Shown: positions 20,802 to 28,398, counted from the first letter of the stretch. The stretch is DNA of 64,000 nucleotides from DASRDZ01 sp035569495 (GCA_035569495.1 DATMMX010000038.1:1-64000), one strand, 5' to 3'. The notes: generated by a model from the letters alone, not told the origin. A program made the numbers and translations.

Positions 20802-22211
20802 TCACTCCCCGGCGGCTTCGGTGGTGCTTCTGGCTCGGCGGCGGGCGCTCCAGCCCTCGACGTTGCGCTGCCGGTTGCGCTCGATGGCGAGCGCCCCGTC
20901 GGGCACGTCATCGGTGATCACGGATCCGGCGGCGACGAAGGCGTCGTCGCCGATGCGGCGCGGCGCCACCAGCAGACTGTCGCTGCCGATGAAGGCGCGG
21001 TCGCCGATGACGGTGCGGTGCTTGCCGATCCCGTCGTAGTTCACCGTGACCGTGCCCGCGCCGATGTTGACCCCCTCGCCCACGTCGCTGTCGAGCACCG
21101 CGGAGAAGTGGCTGATGCGGCTGCCCGAGCCGATGTGGCTGTTCTTCACCTCGGCGTGGGTGCCGAGCTGGACGCCGCGGTCGAGCCGGGTGCCCGGGCG
21201 GACGCGCACGTAGGCGCCGATGCGCACGTCGTCACCGATCTCGCACTGTTCGAGGTACGAGGGGCCGATGCTGACGTTGTCACCAGCGTGCACGTCGCTG
21301 AGGACCGCCATGGGGCCGACCTGGCATTGCTCGCCGAGGATGGTGTCGCCGGTGAGCGTGGTCATGGGCTTCAGGGTGGTGTCGCGTCCGATGCGTACGC
21401 TGGGCTCGACGTAGGTGGTGGCTGGGTCTTCCACAGTCACGCCGTCCAGCATGAGGGATTCCAGCGTCCTGCGGCGGATCTCGGCGGCGGCCTGGGCGAG
21501 CTGGACGCGGTCATTGACGCCCATCGCCTCGGTGGGGTCGTCGCTGTGGATGGCCTCCACGTCGCCGTCGATCAGGGCGATGACGTCGGTGAGGTAGAAC
21601 TCGGCCTGGGCGTTGTTGGTGGTCAGCCTGTCGAGGGCTGGCCAGAGTGCGGCGGCCTCGAAGACGTACACACCGGCGTTGCACTCCGTTGGCACGGGCT
21701 GGCCGGGGGGGAGGTCGCGCTCCTCGGTGATGTGGGTCACCCTGCGAGTGCGGGGGTCGCGGAGGACGCGGCCCAGGCCCCTGGGGTCGTGCGGGGTGGT
21801 GGTGAGGAGCGTGGCGGCGGCGTTGCTGGCCTGGTGGTGGGCGAGCAGGCGCCTCAGGGTGGCCTCGCGGAGCAGGGGGACGTCGCCGCTGAGGACAAGG
21901 ATGGGGCCCAGGCTGGGGCGCAGCGCTGCGGGGAGGCTGCGCAGGGCGTCGCCGGTGCCGCGGGGGTGGGTCTGCACGGCCAGGTCGGCGTGCGGCTCGA
22001 GGGCTCGGTCGAGCTCGGGCTGGTCGGGGGGCACGACGGCGATGGGGCGCCCGCCCGTCGCCTGCGCGGCCGTGAGCAGCGAATGGAGCACGAGGGGGCG
22101 GCCGGCGAGTGGGTGGAGCATCTTGGGCAGCCTGCTGCGCATCCTTGTGCCCTGCCCGGCGGCGAGCACGACCGCCCGGGGACCGTCAGCCACGGCGGGA
22201 GTATAGGGCAC
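20802..22211 (-). CDS. glmU: Bifunctional GlmU: GlcNAc-1-P uridylyltransferase / GlcN-1-P acetyltransferase
   Basis: Makes UDP-GlcNAc for peptidoglycan and surface glycans. The N-terminal uridylyltransferase domain carries the signature VVLAAGQGTRMRSRLPKMLH and GDVPLLREATLRRLL. The C-terminal left-handed beta helix is built of hexapeptide repeats (IGRDTTLKPMTTLTGDTILG onward) with the acetyltransferase motifs GTHAEVKNSHIGSGSRISHF and NIGAGTVTVNYDG. The 469-aa length is typical. It opens with GTG at 22211; an in-frame GTG six codons later is an equally good start. It is the first gene of the glmU-prs-CBS-recO transcript, divergent from the hydratase at 22268. Confidence 0.96.
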   Translation of the reverse strand: MPYTPAVADGPRAVVLAAGQGTRMRSRLPKMLHPLAGRPLVLHSLLTAAQATGGRPIAVVPPDQPELDRALEPHADLAVQTHPRGTGDALRSLPAALRPSLGPILVLSGDVPLLREATLRRLLAHHQASNAAATLLTTTPHDPRGLGRVLRDPRTRRVTHITEERDLPPGQPVPTECNAGVYVFEAAALWPALDRLTTNNAQAEFYLTDVIALIDGDVEAIHSDDPTEAMGVNDRVQLAQAAAEIRRRTLESLMLDGVTVEDPATTYVEPSVRIGRDTTLKPMTTLTGDTILGEQCQVGPMAVLSDVHAGDNVSIGPSYLEQCEIGDDVRIGAYVRVRPGTRLDRGVQLGTHAEVKNSHIGSGSRISHFSAVLDSDVGEGVNIGAGTVTVNYDGIGKHRTVIGDRAFIGSDSLLVAPRRIGDDAFVAAGSVITDDVPDGALAIERNRQRNVEGWSARRRARSTTEAAGE

Positions 22212-22267
22212 CCGGGGGCCGGCGACCGGCGGGGGCGGACGTGCGCCGTGTAGCCTGCGGGGCTGCG

Positions 22268-23056
22268 ATGGCCCTACACGTTTCCCGTTCCGACCTGGGT
22301 GTGGTGACCCTGCGGCTGGACAACCCGGCGCGGCGCAATGCGCTCGACGTGTCGCTCGCCGGTTCCGTGCGGGAGGCCGTGGCGGCGGTGGCTGCGGACG
22401 CCTCGGTGCGGTGCGTCGTTGTGACGGGGACGGACGGGGCCTTCTGCTCGGGGGCGGACCTGGGCGGCTTCCTGTCGGGGGATCCGGCGGGCTCGTCGGT
22501 GCTGGCGCGGCGGGAGATGCTGGCGTCGTACTACCGCACCTTTCTCGACGTGCGCGCTCTGGACGTGCCGACGGTGGCGGCGGTCAACGGGCCGGCGATC
22601 GGGGCAGGGCTGAACCTGGCGCTGTGCTGCGACCTGCGGGTGTGCGCTGAGTCGGCGCGGCTGGGGGCGACCTTCGTGCGCATCGGCATCCACCCGGGCG
22701 GCGGCGCGACCCACCTGCTGACGCGGCTGGTCGGGCCGGAGCTCGCGGCGCGTCTGGTGTTGACGGGGGAGGTCGTGTCGGGGGCCGAGGCGGTGCGGAT
22801 GGGCCTGGCGTCGTCGGTGGTGCCGGACGATGCGCTCTCGGCTGAGGTGTCAGCCCTGACCGCCCGGATCGCTGCGAATGCCCCGGCTGCGGTGCGGGCG
22901 GCGAAGCGGTCGCTGCGGCTGGCGATCGACAGCTCCTTCGAGGCGGTCCTGGAGGTCGAGGCCCTGGCCCAGGCGGCCTCGCAGGCGGCGGAGGACGCCA
23001 CCGAGGGCTGGACCGCCTTCCGTGAGAAGCGGGAGCCACGCTTCACCGGGCGGTAG
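22268..23056 (+). CDS. Enoyl-CoA hydratase/isomerase family protein
   Basis: 262 residues of the crotonase fold, acting on acyl-CoA thioesters in fatty-acid or amino-acid degradation. Visible are LRLDNPARRNALDVSLAGSV, the oxyanion-hole segment GAFCSGADLGGF, PTVAAVNGPAIGAGLNLALC and IHPGGGATHLLTRLVGPELA. The exact substrate cannot be assigned. Its 3' end lies 25 bases from the tRNA-Gln gene. The integrase frame of the integrated element runs antisense through much of this gene (to 22531), which is a consequence of the insertion and does not challenge this gene. Confidence 0.93.
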   Translation: MALHVSRSDLGVVTLRLDNPARRNALDVSLAGSVREAVAAVAADASVRCVVVTGTDGAFCSGADLGGFLSGDPAGSSVLARREMLASYYRTFLDVRALDVPTVAAVNGPAIGAGLNLALCCDLRVCAESARLGATFVRIGIHPGGGATHLLTRLVGPELAARLVLTGEVVSGAEAVRMGLASSVVPDDALSAEVSALTARIAANAPAAVRAAKRSLRLAIDSSFEAVLEVEALAQAASQAAEDATEGWTAFREKREPRFTGR

Positions 23057-24693
23057 GATCTTTGGCGACCGAGGCCCACGGTGGGGAGTCGCCAAGTGGT
23101 AAGGCAGCGGACTTTGGATCCGCCATTCGAAGGTTCGAATCCTTCCTCCCCAGCCAAACCCCCGTATTCGAACTCGTCCACAGGCAGGCCCTGGACGTGT
23201 GCGGCGAGGAACAGATCGAACGGCGGGCGGAGCACGAAGCTCTCGACCTTCCCGCCCGCAATGCGGATGCTCTCAAAGACCACGCTGTTGAAGAGGCGCC
23301 GCGTGGCCGGGTCGGCGGAACGGTACGTCTCGGCGCAGTCGGTCACCAGGGTCATCGCGCCGTCCAAGACCTCCTGCCACTCGGCGAGGGTCGCGTCGGC
23401 GGATTCCAGGAGCCCCTCGACTTCGTGCGCCTCTCCCGTGATGCGCTCCTGCTCCGACCGGAGCAGATCAATGTCGATGGCGCCCTTGTAGTAGGCGTCC
23501 ATCACCTTCCGGCGCTCGTCCTCCAGCTTCACCAGGCGCCGTGTCTGGAAGGCTCGCTCGTCGCCGTTCGCGGCGTGGCGGGCGACGACGTCTGCCTCCA
23601 GCTTGTGACGGGTGCTGAGCGCCACATCGGGCGGAAGCTGGATGCGCTCGTACACCGCCTCGACCGCGGTCTCCAGGCGGTCGGCCGCGACGTAGGCCTC
23701 ACGGCACGTCTCCGGCTTGCGCCTGTCCTTCTGGCCGAGACAGAAGAAGTACTCGTACTGGCCCTTGGACCGCTGGATCGAGAGGTTGCGTCCGCACACG
23801 GCGCAGACGAGAGTGCCTTTCAGGTAGTGGTGGTGCTTCCGCTCGCGGGTGCCGCCCGGCGCTCGCGTGGTCAGGAGCTGCTGCACGCGATCCCACGTCG
23901 CGCGCTTGACCAGCGCGTTGTGCGTGCCGCGGTACTCGATGCCGTTCCACTCGATCACGCCGATGTGGAACTTGTTGATGAGCAGGTCGTGCATCCCGGA
24001 GACGGTGAGCGGCATGGCCGTCCGAGTCCCGCGCGGCCGTGAGGTCAGCCCGCGAGCGGTCATCTCCTCGGTGAGCGACTCCAGCGTGTACTCGCCGGTC
24101 GCGTAGAGGTCGAAGGCGTCCGTCACCAGGCGGGCGCGGTCCTCGTCCACGTCGATGTACGCGACCTCCACGCCGTTGACCTTCTTGCGCACGTTGAGGT
24201 ACCCAAGCGGCGCCAGATGCGGGAAGCCGCCCATGCGCGCCTTTTGGACCTGGCCCTTCTTGACCTCCGCCGACAGGTTGTCCGAATAGTGCTCGGCGAG
24301 AACGGCCAGCAGTCCCTCGATCATCTTCCCGGCGGCGTTCTGCTCGATGGGCTCGGCGACGGAGACGAGCGTCACGCCGTACCGCTGCAGGGCGGATCGA
24401 ATGCTCAGATGATCGCCCGCGTTGCGCGCGAACCGATCGAACTTGTGCATGACGACGACGTCCACGTCGCGGTGTGATGCGATGCGGTCCAGCATGGCGC
24501 GGAGCGCGGGACGATCCGCCGTGCGGCCGGAGCGGCCCGGCTCGACGTACTCGTCCACCAGCGTCCAGCCCTTGTCGCTGACGTGCTTGACCACCAGGTC
24601 GCGCTGCGCGGGAATGGACAGACCTTCCTCGCGGCCGTCGCGCTTGGCCTGCTTCTTGGACGAGACGCGGAGGTATGCGACAGCGCGCTTCAT
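22531..24693 (-). CDS. Large serine recombinase (integrase) whose 3' end is replaced by host sequence
   Basis: Catalyses insertion and, with Xis, excision of the element. From the ATG at 24693 the N-terminal resolvase domain has YLRVSSKKQ with the nucleophilic serine (about residue 11) and VVVMHKFDRFARNAGDHLSI. Then follow the recombinase domain, a zinc ribbon (CAVCGRNLS ... CLGQKDRRKPETC) and a coiled coil. Element-encoded sequence ends at about residue 514 inside attL. Beyond that the open frame runs antisense through tRNA-Gln and the hydratase gene to 22531, giving a nominal 720 aa. In the excised circle the frame instead continues into 38 codons at 56018-56134, giving about 552 aa, a normal length for the family. 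Confidence 0.9.
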   Translation of the reverse strand: MKRAVAYLRVSSKKQAKRDGREEGLSIPAQRDLVVKHVSDKGWTLVDEYVEPGRSGRTADRPALRAMLDRIASHRDVDVVVMHKFDRFARNAGDHLSIRSALQRYGVTLVSVAEPIEQNAAGKMIEGLLAVLAEHYSDNLSAEVKKGQVQKARMGGFPHLAPLGYLNVRKKVNGVEVAYIDVDEDRARLVTDAFDLYATGEYTLESLTEEMTARGLTSRPRGTRTAMPLTVSGMHDLLINKFHIGVIEWNGIEYRGTHNALVKRATWDRVQQLLTTRAPGGTRERKHHHYLKGTLVCAVCGRNLSIQRSKGQYEYFFCLGQKDRRKPETCREAYVAADRLETAVEAVYERIQLPPDVALSTRHKLEADVVARHAANGDERAFQTRRLVKLEDERRKVMDAYYKGAIDIDLLRSEQERITGEAHEVEGLLESADATLAEWQEVLDGAMTLVTDCAETYRSADPATRRLFNSVVFESIRIAGGKVESFVLRPPFDLFLAAHVQGLPVDEFEYGGLAGEEGFEPSNGGSKVRCLTTWRLPTVGLGRQRSYRPVKRGSRFSRKAVQPSVASSAACEAAWARASTSRTASKELSIASRSDRFAARTAAGAFAAIRAVRADTSAESASSGTTDDARPIRTASAPDTTSPVNTRRAASSGPTSRVSRWVAPPPGWMPMRTKVAPSRADSAHTRRSQHSARFSPAPIAGPLTAATVGTSRARTSRKVR
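23082..23156 (+). tRNA. tRNA-Gln (anticodon TTG)
   Basis: The sequence folds as a complete cloverleaf. The acceptor arms TGGGGAG (23082-23088) and CTCCCCA (23146-23152) pair fully, with discriminator G and an encoded CCA. The D loop contains AAGTGGTAAGG. The anticodon stem GCGGA/TCCGC encloses the loop CTTTGGA, with TTG at 23114-23116 reading CAA. The T arm contains GGTTCGAATCC. The last six bases (23151-23156) are part of the 36-bp element repeat, so the mobile element inserted at the tRNA 3' end and left the gene intact. Confidence 0.97.
23151..23186. repeat. attL: left 36-bp direct repeat of the element
   Basis: This 36-bp block is identical to 56134-56169 and diverges immediately on both sides. 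It covers the last six bases of tRNA-Gln and continues into the element, where on the minus strand it encodes 12 codons of the integrase (reading LPVDEFEYGGLA). An ATTCGAAC at 23166-23173 mirrors the GTTCGAAT of the tRNA T arm at 23133-23140, giving an inverted pair around the tRNA 3' end. Confidence 0.93.
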
Positions 24694-24908
24694 CGCCTGC
24701 GCGGCTCCAGGCGGCCGGTCTCGATGGCCCACGGCTCGATGTCGGACCAGTCCCACGCGGGGTGGCTACTGATCGTCCAGCGCACGGGGGGCAGGAGGCC
24801 GCGCGCCATCCAGCGATTGACGGTCATTGGCTGCACACCGAGACGGTCGGCAATCTCGCGCTCGCCGACGGGGTCGGCGTTGATGTGCGTGCGCTGCGAC
24901 CGTGCCAT
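24690..24908 (-). CDS. Excisionase-like helix-turn-helix protein
   Basis: 72 residues from the ATG at 24908, chosen because GAGGT lies five bases upstream; a second ATG is at 24923. The sequence EREIADRLGVQPMTVNRWMA then RGLLPPVRW is a MerR/AlpA-type winged helix of the kind used by recombination directionality factors. The downstream part (HPAWDWSDIEPWAIETGRLE) fits the same family. Its stop overlaps the integrase ATG as ATGA, so Xis and Int are translated together. The promoter upstream overlaps two TGTACA palindromes that may be its own operator. Confidence 0.85.
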   Translation of the reverse strand: MARSQRTHINADPVGEREIADRLGVQPMTVNRWMARGLLPPVRWTISSHPAWDWSDIEPWAIETGRLEPRRR

Positions 24909-24933
24909 CGTGACCTCTTCCATGCAGGCCGAC

Positions 24934-24974
24934 TGTACATGCCTACTGTACACTAGTCACCGCCCCTTCGTCAA
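24934..24974 (-). promoter_or_regulatory. Probable xis-int promoter and operator
   Basis: On the minus strand TTGACG (24969-24974) and TACAGT (24945-24950) are separated by 18 bases, a fair sigma-70 -35/-10 pair directed at xis. The -10 lies within one of two TGTACA palindromes (24934-24939 and 24947-24952, seven bases apart), an arrangement expected for a repressor site. The upstream 58-aa gene ends inside this region. Confidence 0.55.
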
Positions 24975-25133
24975 GCGTTCCATCTCGCGTTTGCGTGCTC
25001 GCAGACTGATCGCGACGTCCACAATAGCGTGCGCGAAGATGCGCAGATTCTCGTCAGCAGCATCGTCCCAGCGACGCGGCAACGGCTCGGGCGGCAACGG
25101 TCGATGCACGCGAGGGCAGTTGGGGCTGCTCAT
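24957..25133 (-). CDS. Small conserved-looking element protein (58 aa)
   Basis: 58 residues starting at the ATG at 25133, whose bases overlap the rep stop codon as ATGA. The protein is MSSPNCPRVHRPLPPEPLPR followed by a helical, charged segment (DAADENLRIFAHAIVDVAIS then LRARKREMERLTKGR). The frame continues far upstream, but that part is antisense-like low complexity. The translational overlap and the clean helix support a real gene at the end of the SSB-FtsK-Rep operon. Function unknown. Confidence 0.6.
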   Translation of the reverse strand: MSSPNCPRVHRPLPPEPLPRRWDDAADENLRIFAHAIVDVAISLRARKREMERLTKGR

Positions 25134-26347
25134 GCGCTGTCGGTGGTGTGGGGTGGTGTGACCACGCCCCGAAGCGGCGGCTGCGCCGCCGCTTCGGGGA
25201 CCCTCTGCATCTCCCCTTGTTGCCAAAGTCGAACTGTGTTGGACCGTTGACCATTCAGTCGGAGAACGCGCTTGCGCGCGATGACATCGTCCAGGGACAT
25301 GCCACGCCGGACCACGTAGCGCTGTGCCGCCGGGACGGATGCGATGACGGAGTCGACGTCGCCGATGGAACCGGCGGCGGCGAGGGAGGTGCTGTAACCG
25401 ACGAAGCCACGAACCAGGCGCTCGACGCTGGCCTCGTTGATGCGCTGGCGCACCAGGCCGGAGCGGGGCGAGCCCATCTGGGCCGCCCGGATCGCCGCCC
25501 AGGCGTGGGCCTCTGGCCAGCGTCCGGGGCGGACGCCCGCGACGCGCCGGCGAAGCGACAACCAGCGGGTGCCGTACTCCCACAGGTCCTGGCGTCCGGC
25601 CAGCAGCTCGTGGACGTGTCCGACGCCGAACTCATGCAGGGCGCGGCGGCGGAACTGGAACTCGACGCGCCAGACGGGTTGCTCGGCATCGCGATCGACC
25701 CACACGACCTCCGGCCACGTCTCACCGCTGTGCGTCAGCTCCAGCGTCTTGTCGTAGATGCGGGCCACGACATCGCCCTTGCCGAAGACGAAGCCCTTGC
25801 CGAAGACGAAGCCGGAGAAGCGACGGCCGATGCAGTGCAGGCGACGTGGAACGCCGTCCTCTACCACCGGCTCTTCGAAAAGGCGACGCCACGATGCGCG
25901 GCACAGGAAGCGGTGCAGGTCGCCGGGCGTCGGACGCCAGCCCTGCACGTCGGCGTACACATCAGCGCGGGAGACCTGGAGCGGCACGGGAGCGGCGAAC
26001 AGGTCGCGCTCGACCATCTCGCGTGTGATGGCAAGAGCCTCCTCGGCGCCCATGTGGTGCAGGAACGAGGATCGCACCATGACGTACACGGGCGGGAAGG
26101 GCTTCGCCGCACCGAGGCAGACGGTGTAGTTGGGCGCGTCCATCCGCACCGGGTAGCCGCGCCAGCCGTTCGGACGGAGCAGGAACGCACCGGCGTCCTC
26201 GCGCAGCTCGATGACGACGGGCTCCCGTTCCGCCACGGCGTCCTGCTGCAGACGACGGAGGACGTCGAGCAGACCCTGGGGAAGGACGCCGCGGGCCGAG
26301 ACGTACACGCTGTCGAGGCCTGCCGCCAGCACGTGCAGACCTCTCAT
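25130..26347 (-). CDS. Replication initiator / MOBT-type relaxase (Rep_trans-like)
   Basis: 405 residues. Motifs follow the Rep_trans family (plasmid pT181 Rep; ICE relaxases NicK and Tn916 Orf20): VSRADVYADVQG (about 126-136), ARIYDKTLEL (about 195-204) and PVWRVEFQFRRRALHEF (about 224-240). Such proteins nick one DNA strand at an origin and start rolling-circle replication or transfer. No other relaxase is present in the element, so this protein probably serves both roles. An 18-bp in-frame tandem duplication makes the repeated residues GFVFGK (about 179-190). Start ATG overlaps the FtsK stop as ATGA, and the stop overlaps the next ATG. Confidence 0.78.
   Translation of the reverse strand: MRGLHVLAAGLDSVYVSARGVLPQGLLDVLRRLQQDAVAEREPVVIELREDAGAFLLRPNGWRGYPVRMDAPNYTVCLGAAKPFPPVYVMVRSSFLHHMGAEEALAITREMVERDLFAAPVPLQVSRADVYADVQGWRPTPGDLHRFLCRASWRRLFEEPVVEDGVPRRLHCIGRRFSGFVFGKGFVFGKGDVVARIYDKTLELTHSGETWPEVVWVDRDAEQPVWRVEFQFRRRALHEFGVGHVHELLAGRQDLWEYGTRWLSLRRRVAGVRPGRWPEAHAWAAIRAAQMGSPRSGLVRQRINEASVERLVRGFVGYSTSLAAAGSIGDVDSVIASVPAAQRYVVRRGMSLDDVIARKRVLRLNGQRSNTVRLWQQGEMQRVPEAAAQPPLRGVVTPPHTTDSA
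25142..25199. repeat. Iteron-like repeats and 15-bp perfect hairpin at the 3' end of rep
   Basis: Two copies of GGTGGTGTG (25142-25150, 25152-25160) stand beside a perfect inverted repeat: CCCCGAAGCGGCGGC at 25167-25181 and its complement at 25185-25199, enclosing only TGC. The structure lies inside the last codons of the Rep coding region. Such repeats plus hairpin are what a rolling-circle nick site (dso or oriT) would look like, but no nick site is proven. Confidence 0.6.
25776..25811. repeat. 18-bp tandem duplication inside rep
   Basis: The 18-mer CCCTTGCCGAAGACGAAG occurs twice without spacing (25776-25793 and 25794-25811). It keeps the reading frame and duplicates six residues next to the conserved YDK motif. 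This is a recent slippage product by appearance. Confidence 0.9.
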
Positions 26348-27729
26348 ACCGCTCGCTCCGGGCGCGTGGAGTCGTCAACGTAGTTAAGGGACGGCTGCGC
26401 GCCTGGCTTTTGGGGGCACGGTGTTACAGGGACCGTGCCCCACCGATCCCGCAGCAGCCGCTCACTCTCGGCGGCGCTGATGTGGACGGCCTGGAACTCC
26501 TCCGTGCGCTCGTGCGCCCACACGGCCCGGCCCGGTCGAGGCGGCAGCATCGCGGCTCGGTCGGAGTCGAGCAGGATCTGGCTGTTGACCCGCGAGCGCA
26601 CGCGGAACGCGACCGTCCCGGCCAGGTTGGCCTTGAGCTGCCCCGGCACGGCCTCGGCATCTGGCCGCTGCGTGCAGCAGAGCAGGTGGATTCCCGCCGC
26701 GCGTCCCAGACGGGCGATCTCGCAGAGCCGCGCGCTCGCCCCTTGTTGGTGCTCGCGCGCGGCTTTGTCCTGCCCGTGGTCCCGCAGCGTGAGCTCCGCC
26801 AGCTCGTCCACGGGGACCAGGACGCGCGGCCAGCGGGGCAGCCCGGCGGCCGCCCTGGCGTCGAGGTCGCGATGCCCGCTCGCTCGCAGGGCCGCCAGGC
26901 GGCGATCCAGCTCGGCCCGCAGCATGGTGAGCACCGCGTTCGCCGCCTCGACCGTGTCGGCGACCGGCGTCAGGGCGTGCGGAACACGGCCGAAGGGGGT
27001 CAGCTCGACGCCGCCCTTCAGGTCGATGCACACCAAGCGCAGCTCGTCGGGCGTGGCCGTCAGGAGCAGGCCGGTCAAGGCCTGGGTGAGAAACACGGAC
27101 TTGCCGCCACCGGTCATGCCGCCGACGAGCAGGTGGGGCACGGTGGACAGGTCCGCCCACAGCGGCCCGCGGCGACCGACGCCGAGCCCGATGGCGAGCG
27201 GCGATGCGGGGTGTGGACCCGTGTAGAAGTCGGCGAAGCCGACACGGTCGGGGATGCGGCGGCGCAACAGCTCAACGTGAAGCAGGCCGCCATCCATCCA
27301 GCATGAGAGCTCACACGACAGCCGTTGCTCCATGACGTCCTGGCGCTCCTGGACGGCGCGCAGGCCGAGGCCGGGTGGCAGAAGCCACCGGGTGACCAGC
27401 GTGTCGCCGCTACGGCGTGGGCGCCCCTTCTGCAGCGGCCCCCGGACGTGGTCGACGCCGGCGCGCTCGATGAGACCAACGTCGCGCATAGCGCGGCGGA
27501 GCCGGGCCGGCGTGGAAAGCACCGTGGTCCACAGCGTCACCGCTCCCGCAGCCGTCGCCACGGCGGCGCCGGCGAGCAGGGAGATGCCGCCAGGGAGCCG
27601 GAGCTCCCTGACGACGAGGGTGGCCGCGATCCCCGCAAGCGCGGCCGGTGTGGTGGCGACGCGAACGGCGCCGCCGACCAGGGCGTCCGCGAGGCTGCGG
27701 CTGGGCGGGGCACCCGCTCCCTGGGTCAC
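26344..27729 (-). CDS. FtsK/SpoIIIE-like conjugation coupling ATPase
   Basis: 461 residues from GTG 27729. Two hydrophobic segments near the N-terminus (about 28-42 and 49-70) anchor it in the membrane. The ATPase has Walker A GGMTGGGKS (203-211), Walker B VLVPVDEL (303-310) and the HLLCCTQRPDAEAVPGQLKA segment typical of FtsK-like motors. In ICEs of the Tn916/ICEBs1 type and in actinomycete elements such proteins move DNA to or through the mating pore. No gamma domain typical of chromosomal FtsK is evident. It overlaps ssb (GTGA) and rep (ATGA). Confidence 0.88.
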   Translation of the reverse strand: MTQGAGAPPSRSLADALVGGAVRVATTPAALAGIAATLVVRELRLPGGISLLAGAAVATAAGAVTLWTTVLSTPARLRRAMRDVGLIERAGVDHVRGPLQKGRPRRSGDTLVTRWLLPPGLGLRAVQERQDVMEQRLSCELSCWMDGGLLHVELLRRRIPDRVGFADFYTGPHPASPLAIGLGVGRRGPLWADLSTVPHLLVGGMTGGGKSVFLTQALTGLLLTATPDELRLVCIDLKGGVELTPFGRVPHALTPVADTVEAANAVLTMLRAELDRRLAALRASGHRDLDARAAAGLPRWPRVLVPVDELAELTLRDHGQDKAAREHQQGASARLCEIARLGRAAGIHLLCCTQRPDAEAVPGQLKANLAGTVAFRVRSRVNSQILLDSDRAAMLPPRPGRAVWAHERTEEFQAVHISAAESERLLRDRWGTVPVTPCPQKPGAQPSLNYVDDSTRPERAV

Positions 27730-28115
27730 CGGGCCTTCGCCGCTCCCTTGGAGGCGGCGGTCGTCTCGTCCGTCGCCGGCGGGGTGAGGTAGACGATCTC
27801 CTCGGCGACGACCACGGTCCGAAGGTCACCACCACGGTCGCCTCCGTCCGGGTTGTAGAACTCACCGCGGATGCGGCCCGTCACCGCGATGCGCGAGCCC
27901 TTGTCGTTGAACTTGACCAGGTTGCGCGCCTGCGTGCCCCAGGTTTCGATGCGGATCAGGTCGGACTGGCGCTTGGCTTCCGTCCGACGGCCGACAGTGC
28001 GCCGGACAGCGATGAGGAACGAGGCCTTTGCGTGCGGCGAGCCGCCACCCGACGCCGGGAACTCCTGCAAACGTATGGGCGAGGCGACCTTGCCGACGAG
28101 ATGCACGGTGTTCAT
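27726..28115 (-). CDS. ssb: Single-stranded DNA-binding protein
   Basis: 129 residues from the ATG at 28115, which has GAGGT upstream; a longer frame exists but lacks family similarity. The OB fold is clear: MNTVHLVGKVASPIRL, FLIAVRRTVGR, LIRIETWGTQARNLVKFNDK and GSRIAVTGRIRGEFY. The acidic C-terminal tip of bacterial SSBs that recruits host proteins is missing: the chain ends KGAAKAR, so it probably coats the transferred single strand without recruiting the usual host partners. It is part of the element's DNA-processing operon. Confidence 0.92.
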   Translation of the reverse strand: MNTVHLVGKVASPIRLQEFPASGGGSPHAKASFLIAVRRTVGRRTEAKRQSDLIRIETWGTQARNLVKFNDKGSRIAVTGRIRGEFYNPDGGDRGGDLRTVVVAEEIVYLTPPATDETTAASKGAAKAR

Positions 28116-28246
28116 GCGCGGACCTCGCCGACGCGGCGAAGCGCGACCGCACGCGCCTTGCGGCGGGTCGCTCGATCCGAGAGCCACCGCCGGCGCGCAC
28201 GCTCAGGCAGTGCTACCGGGCCCTCGGTGCTATCGATGCTCTTCAT
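28112..28246 (-). CDS. Small basic protein (44 aa), first gene of DNA-processing operon
   Basis: 44 residues, very basic (ERARRRWLSDRATRRKARAV). An AGGAGG lies six bases before the ATG at 28246, which selects that ATG over the one at 28252. The stop overlaps the ssb start as ATGA. These signals argue for translation. Function unknown; the arginine content suggests nucleic-acid or protein binding, or it may serve mainly to couple translation of ssb. Confidence 0.6.
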   Translation of the reverse strand: MKSIDSTEGPVALPERARRRWLSDRATRRKARAVALRRVGEVRA

Positions 28247-28288
28247 GTGCATCCTCCTGTCTTGGCTGCGGCTGGCGACGGAGCGGAC

Positions 28289-28301
28289 GTCACCAGGTGA
28301 C
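28289..28301. promoter_or_regulatory. Perfect 13-bp palindrome GTCACC-A-GGTGAC
   Basis: The palindrome lies just downstream of the sigma-dependent promoter motif at 28310-28339 and upstream of the 44-aa gene start. If the motif is a promoter, the palindrome would fall at the start of the transcript, a natural place for a repressor. Confidence 0.45.
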
Positions 28302-28309
28302 AAGGAGGA

Positions 28310-28339
28310 GATGCGCGAGGTCCGCGTCGATTACGCTTA
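28310..28339 (-). promoter_or_regulatory. Element promoter motif, copy C (44-aa/ssb/ftsK/rep operon)
   Basis: On the minus strand this reads TAAGC-N20-GCATC with the interior CGTAATCG-N9-TCGCGCAT identical in spacing to the copies at 45110 and 45720. It lies 64 bases upstream of the first gene of the DNA-processing operon. The -35-like part differs (TAAGC instead of TGACC). Confidence 0.7.
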
Positions 28340-28398
28340 GCCATCCGGCTCACGACAGACGGTGACAGTGCTTCCGTTGACACCTGCGAGACAGAAGG

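Noticed and set aside
23151..23186. Interpretation of the repeat as a tyrosine-integrase attachment core
   Set aside because: No tyrosine integrase gene is seen in the element; the only recombinase is a serine type adjacent to the site. The possibility was noted because of the tRNA target.
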